A stretch of DNA of 30,421 bases from a virus. This document shows positions 1 to 6,701 of this stretch, piece after piece. The notes beneath the pieces were generated by a model that saw only the letters and a list, made by a program, of their open reading frames with translations, was not told the DNA's origin and did no database searches. The position numbers and the translations under genes are program-made. The stretch's first letter is position 1. Each line of letters begins with the position of its first letter. The DNA lies in the IMG/VR virus record IMGVR_UViG_3300025450_000083, positions 1 through 30,421 of that record; one strand, given 5' to 3'.

Positions 1-530
1 CCCAGAAGGGCATTGGCCCCGTCATCAGCGCGGGCTTCCTCGCCCACCTCGACATCACCAAAGCGGAGACCGCTGGGGCCTTCTGGTCCTTCGCCGGGCT
101 GGACAACAGCAAGACGTGGGAAAAGGGCCAGAAGAGGCCCTGGAACGCCTCCCTGAAGGTCTTGTGCTGGAAGGCTGGCGAGTCCTTCGTGAAGGTCTCG
201 GGCTATGATGATGCTTACTATGGCAAGGTCTACAAGCAGCGTAAGGCTCTGGAGATCGAGCGCAACGAGCGTGGCGAGTTTGCGGCCCAGGCCGCGGGGA
301 TCCTCGAGCGCAAGAAGATCGGCAAGGACACCGACGCCTACAAGGCTTACAGCGTCGGCAAGCTGCCGCCCGCGCACATCCACGCACGGGCCACCCGCTA
401 CGCCTCCAAGATGTTCCTCGCCCACCTGCACGAAGTCATGTACGTGCAGCACCACGGTCGGCAGCCGCCGTTGCCCTACGCGATCAGCATCCTGAACCAC
501 GCGCACAAGATCAGCCCTCCGGGGATGTGA
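1..530 (+). CDS. Nop/IS110-like C-terminal domain protein, probable Tas protein (5' truncated)
   Basis: The reading frame is open from the window edge (first full codon at nt 3) to TGA at 528-530, giving 175 visible residues. Visible residues 3-16 (GIGPVISAGFLAHL) look like a helix-hairpin-helix segment. A conserved-looking stretch around residues 31-62 follows (AGLDNS, KGQKRPWNASLK, then CWKAGESF), then a charged helical region and a final helical segment at about 122-170. This pattern resembles the C-terminal domain of IS110-type transposases and the Nop domain of box C/D snoRNP proteins. That relationship is the published hallmark of Tas proteins. The 36-nt-period array starts 3 nt after the stop, so I infer this is the RNA-binding part of a Tas protein. 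Whether it carries RuvC (TasR), HNH (TasH) or no nuclease lies upstream of the window. The alternative is a plain IS110-like transposase remnant, but no IS ends are visible and the array argues against it. Confidence 0.7.
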   Translation, partial: QKGIGPVISAGFLAHLDITKAETAGAFWSFAGLDNSKTWEKGQKRPWNASLKVLCWKAGESFVKVSGYDDAYYGKVYKQRKALEIERNERGEFAAQAAGILERKKIGKDTDAYKAYSVGKLPPAHIHARATRYASKMFLAHLHEVMYVQHHGRQPPLPYAISILNHAHKISPPGM

Positions 531-533
531 TCC

Positions 534-1552
534 GATTTAGCCAAGCATTTGGACAGCACCAAATCAGCGGAGCGAGCCATTGAGCCAGACAGCACCATTT
601 AACGTGAGCGAGCCATGCCACACGACAGCACCATTTTGCCTGAGCGAGCCATGCCATACGACAGCACCATCTTGCCGGAGCGAGCCACGAAGATGAACAG
701 CATCAGGTGCCGAGAGCGAGCCATAAACGGAGGCAGCACCATTTAACGAGAGCGAGCCAATCCCTATGACAGCACCATTTCAGCGGAGCGAGCCAGAATG
801 ACAGACAGCATCAGCGGCCACGCGCGAGCCACAAGCAGTGACAGCACCAGGTTTGGAGAGCGAGCCAAATACCCCGACAGCACCATGCCCCATGAGCGAG
901 CCACAATGCACGATAGGACCATATAACGTGAGCGAGCCACTATGAGTAACAGCACCAGGCGTGGTGAGCGAACCACCCCCTCGGACCAGAACCAAAAGGC
1001 GAGAGTGAGCCAGAGCGAAAGACAGCACCACTGGACCCGAGCGAGCCAGTGTGAGGGACAGCACCAACATCACGGAGCGAGCCATATCGCACGACAGCAC
1101 CATTGGCCCCGAGCGAGCCAGAACACGCGACAGCACCATAGAGAGCGAGCGAGCCATGCGGTTAGACAGCACCAATTACGAGGAGCGAGCCACCTGGGCA
1201 GACAGCACCAAAGTGTTGGAGCGAGCCACGTCGTGCGACAGCACCATTGGGCCCGAGCGAGCCACTAGACGCGACAGCACCATAGAAGGCGAGCGAGCCA
1301 TGCAGCCAGACAGCACCAATGACCACGAGCGAGCCATATAGCCAGACAGCACCAAGTCCGCAGAGCGAGCCATTATGACTGACAGCACCATAGAAAGCGA
1401 GCGAGCCACGGCTCGAGACAGCACCAAATAATCAGAGCGAGCCAGGTTGGAAGACAGCACCAACGCTGAAGAGCGAGCCACTCAGCAAGACAGAACCACT
1501 ATCGGCGAGCGAGCCATCTTGTGCGACAGGACCATAGAGCGTGAGCGCCTCA
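534..1552 (+). repeat. TIGR-like array: 36-nt units of two alternating 10-nt repeats and two 8-nt spacers
   Basis: Repeat R1 (GACAGCACCA) starts at 552, 588, 624, 660 and so on to 1525 (28 copies, about 20 exact). Repeat R2 (GAGCGAGCCA) starts 18 nt after each R1, at 570, 606, 642 and so on to 1543, plus a degenerate leading copy at 534-543 (about 24 of 29 exact). The period is exactly 36 nt, with one single-base insertion at 984. Every R1-R2 and R2-R1 gap is 8 nt and variable in sequence. R1 and R2 match each other at 6 of 10 positions. Degenerate copies are R1 at 696, 732, 804, 912, 948, 985, 1489 and 1525, and R2 at 534, 822, 966, 1003 and 1543. This is not CRISPR: the repeats are far too short and there are two alternating types. 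It matches the TIGR arrays processed to 36-nt, dual-spacer tigRNAs that accompany Nop-domain Tas proteins. Strand is inferred from the upstream gene. Confidence 0.85.
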
Positions 1553-1582
1553 CCGGCGGTGATACATTGAAAGCCACGAAGA

Positions 1583-1774
1583 ATGAAAGCGGCATACGAG
1601 CAGGGCATATACGCCGACGCCATAGCCAACGTGCCAATCCTGCAGTCGGCAACGAAGTGGGGCGTGTCACGATCGACGGCCTATCACATCTACGCGCAGG
1701 CGGCCCGCGATCAGGCGAAAAGAGGATGGCGCCAGTGGCGAAGGGCAAACGGATTGAACGACGACGACATCTGA
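1583..1774 (+). CDS. Small HTH-like protein downstream of the array
   Basis: This is a 63-residue ORF with ATG at 1583 and an AAGAA-type weak ribosome-binding site just upstream. Residues about 20-40 (LQSATKWGVSRSTAYHIYAQ) read like a helix-turn-helix, and the C-terminus is Trp/Arg-rich. It lies 30 nt after the last recognisable repeat and before the replication gene. It could be a regulator of the array or of the early region. A longer ORF in another frame starts inside the array and is translated from repeats, so I prefer this one. No family is recognised with certainty. Confidence 0.5.
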   Translation: MKAAYEQGIYADAIANVPILQSATKWGVSRSTAYHIYAQAARDQAKRGWRQWRRANGLNDDDI

Positions 1775-1908
1775 ATTAGCGTGCGCCCTTGCGGACGGCG
1801 GGAGCGCCCCAACACGCCCCCGACCGCCCTTACCAAGGACAATGGAGCTGTCCTCAATGAAACGAACTATACAGCCTCGCGCACCCAGATCAAAGGGAGC
1901 GCGTCACA

Positions 1909-4215
1909 ATGGCGTCAGTTGAGCCATTCCACCAACCTAACAAGGAACTGATGGCGTCCCACCTGGACGTTCTGTTCTCGCGTGCGATGAGTGGAAAGGT
2001 TGAAATCACCTCTATCCACGCAACTGATAGGAAAACATCACCTAAAACACAGCTGTTTGATGTCGATGACGAAGCCGCGATTGAGTGGGCTGCAGCCGTC
2101 AATCAGGAGCCGGGCTGGAACGTCTATGTCGGCGCCGCCGTGCGCAAGGATGAAACCCAGCCTAACAAGGCCGCCACTGACAATGACTTCCTGATATCAT
2201 ACGTCCTGTTTGCCGACGCCGACACGCCAGAGCAGCTCGAGCAGGCCCGATCAACCTACATCAAGCTGGGCCTCACCCCGCCTCTGGTCGTCATCACCGG
2301 CAGGACGCCGCACAAAAGAGCGCAGTTCTGGTGGCCGCTCGAGGAGCCGATCGTAGATGTGGAGGTCATGCGCTCAAGCTTGCGTGGCATCGCCAATGCA
2401 TTGGGTACGGATCCGAAGGTCTGCACAGCCAAGCAGATCATGCGGCTGGCAGGTTCCATAAGCTGGCCCAAAGACAAGGAAGGCAGGATCATCGAGCAGA
2501 CGCAGGTGATCATGCCGAAGAATGCCTCAAGGTGCTTCTACCTCGAGCAGATCAACAACGCATTCCCACCGGCAGCCGTCACAACAACGCCGACCGGCAT
2601 CACAACGCCAACACCTGACAGGCCAATCGATCTCTACGGGTTCGAAGTCGACGGCAGGGAAGACCGCATGACGCGCCTTGTCTGGGCCCGCGTCTGCGAC
2701 ATGCACAGAATAGCCCCGATGCCACCCGGCAAGGAGGAAATCGAGGCAGAAATCGAATCCCTGTTCGACATCTACCTGTCGAAGGTCAACACCCGGCTGC
2801 CGCTGAAAGGCATGTCGAAGGCCGAAGCCCTCGAGGCAGAAGGCCGCGGCATCACAGAGATGCGGCACAAGTTCCATGCAGCCCTGAAGCTGTGGGACAC
2901 GAAGGTCAGGGAGCACGCAGCAGTCGAAAAGCCCAAGGAGGCCCAGAAAGCCCCACAGAAGGCCACAGAGACGCGGTTTGATCCTGAGACGGGTGAGGTC
3001 ATAGAGGACGACGAAGAGGCCTCACAGGGCGTTCTGGAAGGCCCTGGAGCGGGTTTGAGCGGGTGGACGGGCGTAGTGCCGCCTCCGAGGCCGTGGGCCT
3101 ACGCTGACTTCCTGATGCGTCAGGCCGTCACAGCCGTCGCAGCACCGCCCGGCGTGGGCAAAACAACGTTCAGCTTCCAGCTCGGTCTGGCGTTCGCGCA
3201 GGATATGCAATTGGGCGACTGGACGCCTGTTGTGGGCGGCGGCGGCAAGGTCTGGCTGTACAACAATGAAGAGCCGAAGGACGAACTGGACCGGCGCTTC
3301 CTCGCGTCTTGCATCGAAGCTGGCTCGGATCCCGAGCTGGTCGCCAGAAGGTTCTCGTACACCAGCGGGCTTACGGAGCCATTCACCATAGGCGGCATGG
3401 ATGAAAGCGGATCTTTCTTCAGGAGTCCCGATGTCGATCGCGTCAAGCGCGTCATCAGGCACAACGATATCAAGTTGTTCATCGCCGACCCCCTGGTTGA
3501 ATTTCATACGGCGCCGGAGAACAACAACGATCTGATGAAAGCGGTAGGCGGTATCTTCCGCGAAATAGCCGTCGACTGCGACTGCAGCGTCTTGCTGTTC
3601 CACCATACGCCAAAGTCAGCCGGGTCGGACAACAGCGCCGGTGAGATGAACAGTCTCAGAGGCGGCGGCGCCCTCGTCGGTCAGGCGCGGTTTGTCTACA
3701 CGATATTCGCCATGTCGAAACAGGACGCCAGAGACTACGGCGTGAAGCCCGACGAGCGACCGGCGTTCGTCCGGTGGGACTGGGCCAAGTCAAACATGGC
3801 GCCGATGGCCGGTGAGGCCATGTGGTGGCGCAAGGTCGGCGTCGGGCTGGGGAACGAAGATGACACCAGGCCGCAGGACCATGTCGGCGTGCTGCGCAGG
3901 GTCAACCTGACGCTCGTTGATGAGGGGTACGACGGTAAAACGATGGAGGAGCGCGTCAGGTCCGAAATCGAGTTCAACAAGGAGGTCGTGGCGACCCTGG
4001 TGCGGTACAGCCACGTGTCGCCGGAGACAGCGTGTCCGAAGTCAGACCTGGTCGCCAAGGTCGATCGTGAGGCGCTCAAACTGCCGCGGAAGGCCGTCGA
4101 GGATAAGGCCGCCAAGGTGTTCGATGGCATGAAGCTGGAGGGGTATGAAGTGCGGGTTGTGGAGCAAATCCGGGGGTCTTTGACCGTCAGAAAATACTAC
4201 GTGGTCGGAGGATAG
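1909..4215 (+). CDS. Primase-helicase fusion (RepB-like AEP primase + RepA-like ATPase)
   Basis: This 768-residue protein is the likely replication initiator or replisome core. The N-terminal half resembles RepB-type archaeo-eukaryotic primases: an acidic pair D103/D105 in LFADADT, then VVITGRTPHKRAQFWWPL (about 127-144) and KQIMRLAGSISWP downstream. The C-terminal half is a RecA-fold, RepA-type hexameric helicase. It shows Walker A PPGVGKTT (413-420), Walker B-like LFIADPL (D527), the FHHTPKS motif (H565, H566) and the SLRGGGALVGQARF region typical of the AAA_25/RepA family. A charged linker (about 340-385) joins the two. The start at 1909 follows an AAAGGGAG stretch. A single gene providing both priming and unwinding is common in phages and mobile elements. 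No DNA polymerase gene is seen in the window. Confidence 0.85.
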   Translation: MASVEPFHQPNKELMASHLDVLFSRAMSGKVEITSIHATDRKTSPKTQLFDVDDEAAIEWAAAVNQEPGWNVYVGAAVRKDETQPNKAATDNDFLISYVLFADADTPEQLEQARSTYIKLGLTPPLVVITGRTPHKRAQFWWPLEEPIVDVEVMRSSLRGIANALGTDPKVCTAKQIMRLAGSISWPKDKEGRIIEQTQVIMPKNASRCFYLEQINNAFPPAAVTTTPTGITTPTPDRPIDLYGFEVDGREDRMTRLVWARVCDMHRIAPMPPGKEEIEAEIESLFDIYLSKVNTRLPLKGMSKAEALEAEGRGITEMRHKFHAALKLWDTKVREHAAVEKPKEAQKAPQKATETRFDPETGEVIEDDEEASQGVLEGPGAGLSGWTGVVPPPRPWAYADFLMRQAVTAVAAPPGVGKTTFSFQLGLAFAQDMQLGDWTPVVGGGGKVWLYNNEEPKDELDRRFLASCIEAGSDPELVARRFSYTSGLTEPFTIGGMDESGSFFRSPDVDRVKRVIRHNDIKLFIADPLVEFHTAPENNNDLMKAVGGIFREIAVDCDCSVLLFHHTPKSAGSDNSAGEMNSLRGGGALVGQARFVYTIFAMSKQDARDYGVKPDERPAFVRWDWAKSNMAPMAGEAMWWRKVGVGLGNEDDTRPQDHVGVLRRVNLTLVDEGYDGKTMEERVRSEIEFNKEVVATLVRYSHVSPETACPKSDLVAKVDREALKLPRKAVEDKAAKVFDGMKLEGYEVRVVEQIRGSLTVRKYYVVGG

Positions 4216-4224
4216 GAATTTGGT

Positions 4225-4319
4225 GACTTCCCGAGTTCCCGCGACTTCCCGGTTTCTCGGAAAGTACTGTAATGTAAGGGGAAATTGGTGTTTTGGGTTT
4301 GACTTCCCGTGACTTCCCG
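4225..4319 (+). repeat. GACTTCCCG direct repeats (candidate iterons)
   Basis: Exact copies of GACTTCCCG lie at 4225-4233, 4243-4251, 4301-4309 and 4311-4319. A partial AGTTCCCG sits at 4234-4241 and an inverted GGGAAGTC at 4402-4409. Copies occur in two pairs with spacings of 18 and 10 nt, immediately after the primase-helicase gene. The A+T-richer stretch that follows (4321-4380) fits an origin layout. Origin function is inferred. Confidence 0.6.
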
Positions 4320-4385
4320 GAAAGTCGCCGAAAAAGATCAATGATTTCAATACTATCCGAGATACCAAGAATTTCATCCCTTTAG

Positions 4386-4418
4386 GGTGATGGGTGACCT
4401 TGGGAAGTCACCATCACC
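4386..4418. other. Long imperfect hairpin after the GACTTCCCG repeats
   Basis: The left arm GGTGATGGGTGAC (4386-4398) pairs with the right arm GTCACCATCACC (4407-4418), giving 12 base pairs with one bulged G and an 8-nt loop. No T-tract follows, so it is not a typical terminator. It may belong to a replication origin or regulate the next gene. Confidence 0.6.
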
Positions 4419-4453
4419 ACGGGATAAGTGGGCCGCAAATTGGAGGGTTTTGG

Positions 4454-4828
4454 GTGAAGTGGTTTTGCAAGTTTGAGACGGCGCCCGATGTGGGGCTGGC
4501 CATCAGCATCGGCGAGCAGCTGTATCGGTTGGCCGCCGTGGAGCCGTATGTGACCAAGCATGGCCGGGCGTCGAGCGTGCTAGTGTGGGATACGGTGTGC
4601 CCAGACTGCAAGGAGCCGTTCCAGGCCAAGAGCGGGCTGAAGTGTAAGTACATAAATCGGCGGTGCGAAAAGGATAAGTCACCTCTAAAGAGGGTCGTGC
4701 CGCACGTGAAGAAAAAGGATATTAGAATCCTAGCTTTGAACAAAAAACGTAATAAGACCAGAATGCTGATCGCGAGAAAGTTGCTGGAAAATGCAGAGAA
4801 GATACGAAAAGCCAACGAAGAAAAGTGA
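4454..4828 (+). CDS. Small Cys-rich (zinc-finger-like) phage protein
   Basis: This 124-residue protein uses GTG at 4454, chosen because TGGAGGG (4441-4447) lies at a suitable distance. A GTG at 4394 would place the N-terminus across the preceding hairpin. Cysteines C49, C52 (CPDC), C64 and C71 could bind zinc. The C-terminal third is strongly basic and helical (KKKRNKTRMLIARKLLENAE style), suggesting nucleic-acid binding. The last 38 nt overlap the next gene, so the two are probably translationally coupled. Family not recognised; its place after the primase-helicase suggests a DNA-metabolism accessory role. Confidence 0.65.
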   Translation: MKWFCKFETAPDVGLAISIGEQLYRLAAVEPYVTKHGRASSVLVWDTVCPDCKEPFQAKSGLKCKYINRRCEKDKSPLKRVVPHVKKKDIRILALNKKRNKTRMLIARKLLENAEKIRKANEEK

Positions 4829-5396
4829 AGGGCAGTCGCCCGTAAAGTGGGCGAGTACTGCAGGTAGGTACATTGAGGGTAGAAGTTGGGTGGACGAAGT
4901 CGATGTCGTTGCTTTGCAGGTCGAGGAGCGGTGGGGCGTAGGACGCGCAAGGCTGCTGGTAGAGCCAGAGCTGCGGGAGAAGTTCGACCGGCAGGACTTC
5001 AAGTTCCAGAGGGCGTTGTACGACGCCTCGGATCCCGAGGAGCTCAAGGTCGAGTGCCAACGCATGATCAAGGCGTGGCATGCCGTCGACAAGGCTGCAG
5101 GAGCGTCAGGGAAGCCCCAACTCGATCCTGCGGTACTCGAGGTCGCCCTGGGCGACGGGAGGGCACTGGCGATCGTCAGAACGGCGTTTGAGGCCCATCG
5201 GGTGGCGAAGGGTCGCGCCATGGCTGTTGTGACGGTGGAGGAGGTCGCCAGACTGTTTGAGGCGAGCGAGCCGCTGGTGACGTTGCTGGCGGCCTTTCCT
5301 GGTGCTCGGGTGACTGGGGTGCGCAAGACGGTCGACAGCCCTGTGCGTGCGTTGGAGGGGTGCGGGAAGGGCTTGGACGACGAGATACCTTTTTGA
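4791..5396 (+). CDS. Hypothetical replication-region protein with SSB-like C-terminal tip
   Basis: The protein has 201 residues and no family I recognise. It is mainly charged and helical, and it overlaps the upstream Cys-rich gene by 38 nt. The last residues, LDDEIPF, closely match the acidic tip of bacterial single-stranded DNA-binding proteins (E. coli SSB ends DDDIPF), which docks replication and repair partners. I see no convincing OB-fold, so it may be a divergent SSB, or a phage protein that borrows the tip to recruit or compete for host SSB partners. The ATG at 4791 has only a weak upstream purine stretch. Confidence 0.65.
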   Translation: MQRRYEKPTKKSEGQSPVKWASTAGRYIEGRSWVDEVDVVALQVEERWGVGRARLLVEPELREKFDRQDFKFQRALYDASDPEELKVECQRMIKAWHAVDKAAGASGKPQLDPAVLEVALGDGRALAIVRTAFEAHRVAKGRAMAVVTVEEVARLFEASEPLVTLLAAFPGARVTGVRKTVDSPVRALEGCGKGLDDEIPF

Positions 5397-5406
5397 AAAA
5401 TAGTTG

Positions 5407-5435
5407 TTGACCAAGGTGTGGAAACCACCTATCGA
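5407..5435 (+). promoter_or_regulatory. Candidate sigma70-type promoter for the small-gene cluster
   Basis: TTGACC (5407-5412) and TATCGA (5430-5435) are separated by 17 nt. The spacer and its flank hold an imperfect inverted repeat, AGGTG (5414-5418) with CACCT (5426-5430), a possible operator. A short hairpin, GCCGGG/CCCGGC (5450-5470), lies in the presumed leader. Confidence 0.4.
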
Positions 5436-5491
5436 TAATCCATCAACCCGCCGGGCCATTCTACCCCGGCCTCTCATCGGAGACCACGACC

Positions 5492-5680
5492 ATGATGACC
5501 AAGCAAGAAATCAAGGCCGCCATCAAGGCCGCCCCCGCGATCTTCGTGGGCGTCCGGGCCACGGAGTTCTACGCCAAGATCAGCAAGGCCGAGGCCGCCG
5601 CGTTCTGCGAATACCTCGGCTGGGACGTCGAGTGCGACGTGCGCAATGAGGGCACCTATTTGGAAAGCGCCGACAACTAA
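5492..5680 (+). CDS. Small hypothetical protein, first of three with a shared leader
   Basis: This is a 62-residue acidic/alanine-rich protein of unknown function. The start at 5492 is supported by the leader GGAGACCACGACCATG, which recurs in front of the genes at 5709 and, with one change, 5999. In all three, GGAG sits 9 nt before ATG. The sequence is mostly helical at the N-terminus (KQEIKAAIKAAPAIFVG) and ends in an acidic stretch. No domain is recognised. Confidence 0.65.
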   Translation: MMTKQEIKAAIKAAPAIFVGVRATEFYAKISKAEAAAFCEYLGWDVECDVRNEGTYLESADN

Positions 5681-5708
5681 CCCTCACCCCCACACGGAGA
5701 CCACGACC

Positions 5709-5912
5709 ATGACCACTCAAGGACCGCCCGCGCCGGGCTCTGCCACGGCCCGCATCGCCGCCGCCTTCGCGCCGTGGGCCAACCGGCACAACGTCCGCTC
5801 GTTCCGCGGCCTCGACGAGGCGGGACGCCTGTCCCTCGCCCAGACGCTGGCGCGGGAGGCCGGGATCGCCGGTCACTGGCGCTGGGCCTACAACACCCTC
5901 GCCGAGGCCTGA
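5709..5912 (+). CDS. Small hypothetical protein, second of the shared-leader set
   Basis: This 67-residue protein starts at ATG 5709, downstream of the same GGAGACCACGACC leader. The frame is open further upstream to 5646, but that start would overlap the preceding gene and lacks a ribosome-binding site. The body is Ala/Arg-rich (ATARIAAAFAPWANRHNV, then LAQTLAREAGIAGHW) and probably helical. Function unknown. Confidence 0.6.
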   Translation: MTTQGPPAPGSATARIAAAFAPWANRHNVRSFRGLDEAGRLSLAQTLAREAGIAGHWRWAYNTLAEA

Positions 5913-5928
5913 GCGGCTCACCCCAGCA

Positions 5929-5976
5929 GCCGGGGCTTCGGCCCCGGCGTCCGCCAGAGGCAATCCCGCCTCTGGC
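5929..5976 (+). other. Two tandem GC-rich hairpins between small genes
   Basis: The first hairpin is an 8-bp stem with a TTCG tetraloop (5929-5948). The second is a 9-bp stem, GCCAGAGGC/GCCTCTGGC, with a 6-nt loop (5953-5976). Neither has a T-tract. They may stabilise or attenuate the transcript upstream of the 5999 gene. Confidence 0.6.
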
Positions 5977-5998
5977 CCCACCACGGGAGACCACGACA

Positions 5999-6154
5999 AT
6001 GACCAAGGACGAACTCAGCCAGCTGCTGCTGGCCGCCGTCGCCGCAGAGACGCGCGCAGAGCGTCTGCGCGACGATCAAGCCGCAGAGGCCGCAGAGGCC
6101 GCCCGGCAGGCCTACTTCAAGGCCCTGAGCCAAACCTTCTCAGGCCGCCAATGA
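5999..6154 (+). CDS. Small Ala/Glu-rich helical protein, third of the shared-leader set
   Basis: This 51-residue protein begins at ATG 5999 after GGGAGACCACGACA, a one-base variant of the shared leader. The sequence is almost entirely an amphipathic, coiled-coil-like helix (AAETRAERLRDDQAAEAAEA). Its TGA overlaps the ATG of the next mini-gene in an ATGA arrangement. Function unknown. Confidence 0.6.
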   Translation: MTKDELSQLLLAAVAAETRAERLRDDQAAEAAEAARQAYFKALSQTFSGRQ

Positions 6155-6222
6155 TCGGCCTGCTCGTCGTCGCCTTCTTCGTCTTCGGCGCCATCGCATA
6201 CGGCCTGCAGGCCAAGGACTGA
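6151..6222 (+). CDS. 23-residue single-pass membrane micropeptide
   Basis: The ORF MIGLLVVAFFVFGAIAYGLQAKD starts within ATGA overlapping the previous stop (6151-6154). It is one hydrophobic segment of about 17 residues with a short polar tail. Translational coupling and the clean membrane-helix pattern argue that it is real although very short. A role in the host membrane is possible but unproven. Confidence 0.45.
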   Translation: MIGLLVVAFFVFGAIAYGLQAKD

Positions 6223-6237
6223 ACCCCCAGGAGACAC

Positions 6238-6468
6238 ATGACACCAACCGACTTCCGAGACCTGCTCAAGCGCAACGGACTGCGGCAGGCCGACGCAGCC
6301 TATCTCGCCGGTGTGCGCGATCGCCAAGCACGGGCCTGGGCCCTCGGCGAGAACGCCATCAGCCAGAGCGTGGCCCTCCTGCTCCTCGCCTACGACGAGG
6401 GGCTGCTGCCGCCCGACTGGTTCGCCCGCCGGATCGCCGGGCTGCGGGCTGAGGAGAAACCTGAGTGA
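6238..6468 (+). CDS. HTH (XRE-like) DNA-binding protein
   Basis: The protein has 76 residues, with ATG at 6238 after AGGAGA (6229-6234). Residues about 4-40 (DFRDLLKRNGLRQADAAYLA, then VRDRQARAWALGE) fit the helix-turn-helix of small Cro/XRE-like regulators. Residues about 47-66 form a hydrophobic helix. It closes the small-gene cluster just before the packaging region, so control of the early-to-late transition is plausible. Confidence 0.6.
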   Translation: MTPTDFRDLLKRNGLRQADAAYLAGVRDRQARAWALGENAISQSVALLLLAYDEGLLPPDWFARRIAGLRAEEKPE

Positions 6469-6496
6469 AATCAATGGGTTAGCGCGGGAGGCAGGG

Positions 6497-6687
6497 GTGA
6501 TCGACCCCCCTCACCCCCCCTATATGGATAGAAAGATACTATGTAGGGGTTACCGCGTGCGCCCTCCGCACATATCAAAAATTTGCACAAAAAAACCCAC
6601 AGCCCCGCCCTATACAGACAAACAGACCCCCCCCTCCCCCAAATAGGGGTACCCCCATTCCGCAATAAAACGACCGGGGGGGTACCC
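6497..6687. promoter_or_regulatory. C-tract and GGTACC palindrome region before terS
   Basis: This non-coding gap is unlike its surroundings. It has C-runs near 6504-6520 and 6627-6640, an A-run (6591-6596) and two related palindromes, GGGGTACCCC (6646-6655) and GGGTACCC (6680-6687, preceded by further G). It sits directly upstream of the small terminase gene, a common place for packaging recognition sites and late control signals. No clear promoter is seen. Confidence 0.4.
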
Positions 6688-6701
6688 AGAGCAGAACAGA
6701 C

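Noticed and set aside
534-1552. CRISPR array
   Set aside because: Repeats are 10 nt and of two alternating types, spacers are 8 nt, and no cas genes are nearby. A CRISPR label would be wrong.
764-1629. ORFs translated from the array on both strands, with repetitive peptides
   Set aside because: A 36-nt period is 12 codons, so frames stay open by chance. The peptides merely translate the repeats, and the frame shifts at the 984 insertion.
1447-1779. 110-residue ORF starting in the array
   Set aside because: Its first third is translated from repeats and it has no ribosome-binding site. The 1583 frame is more protein-like.
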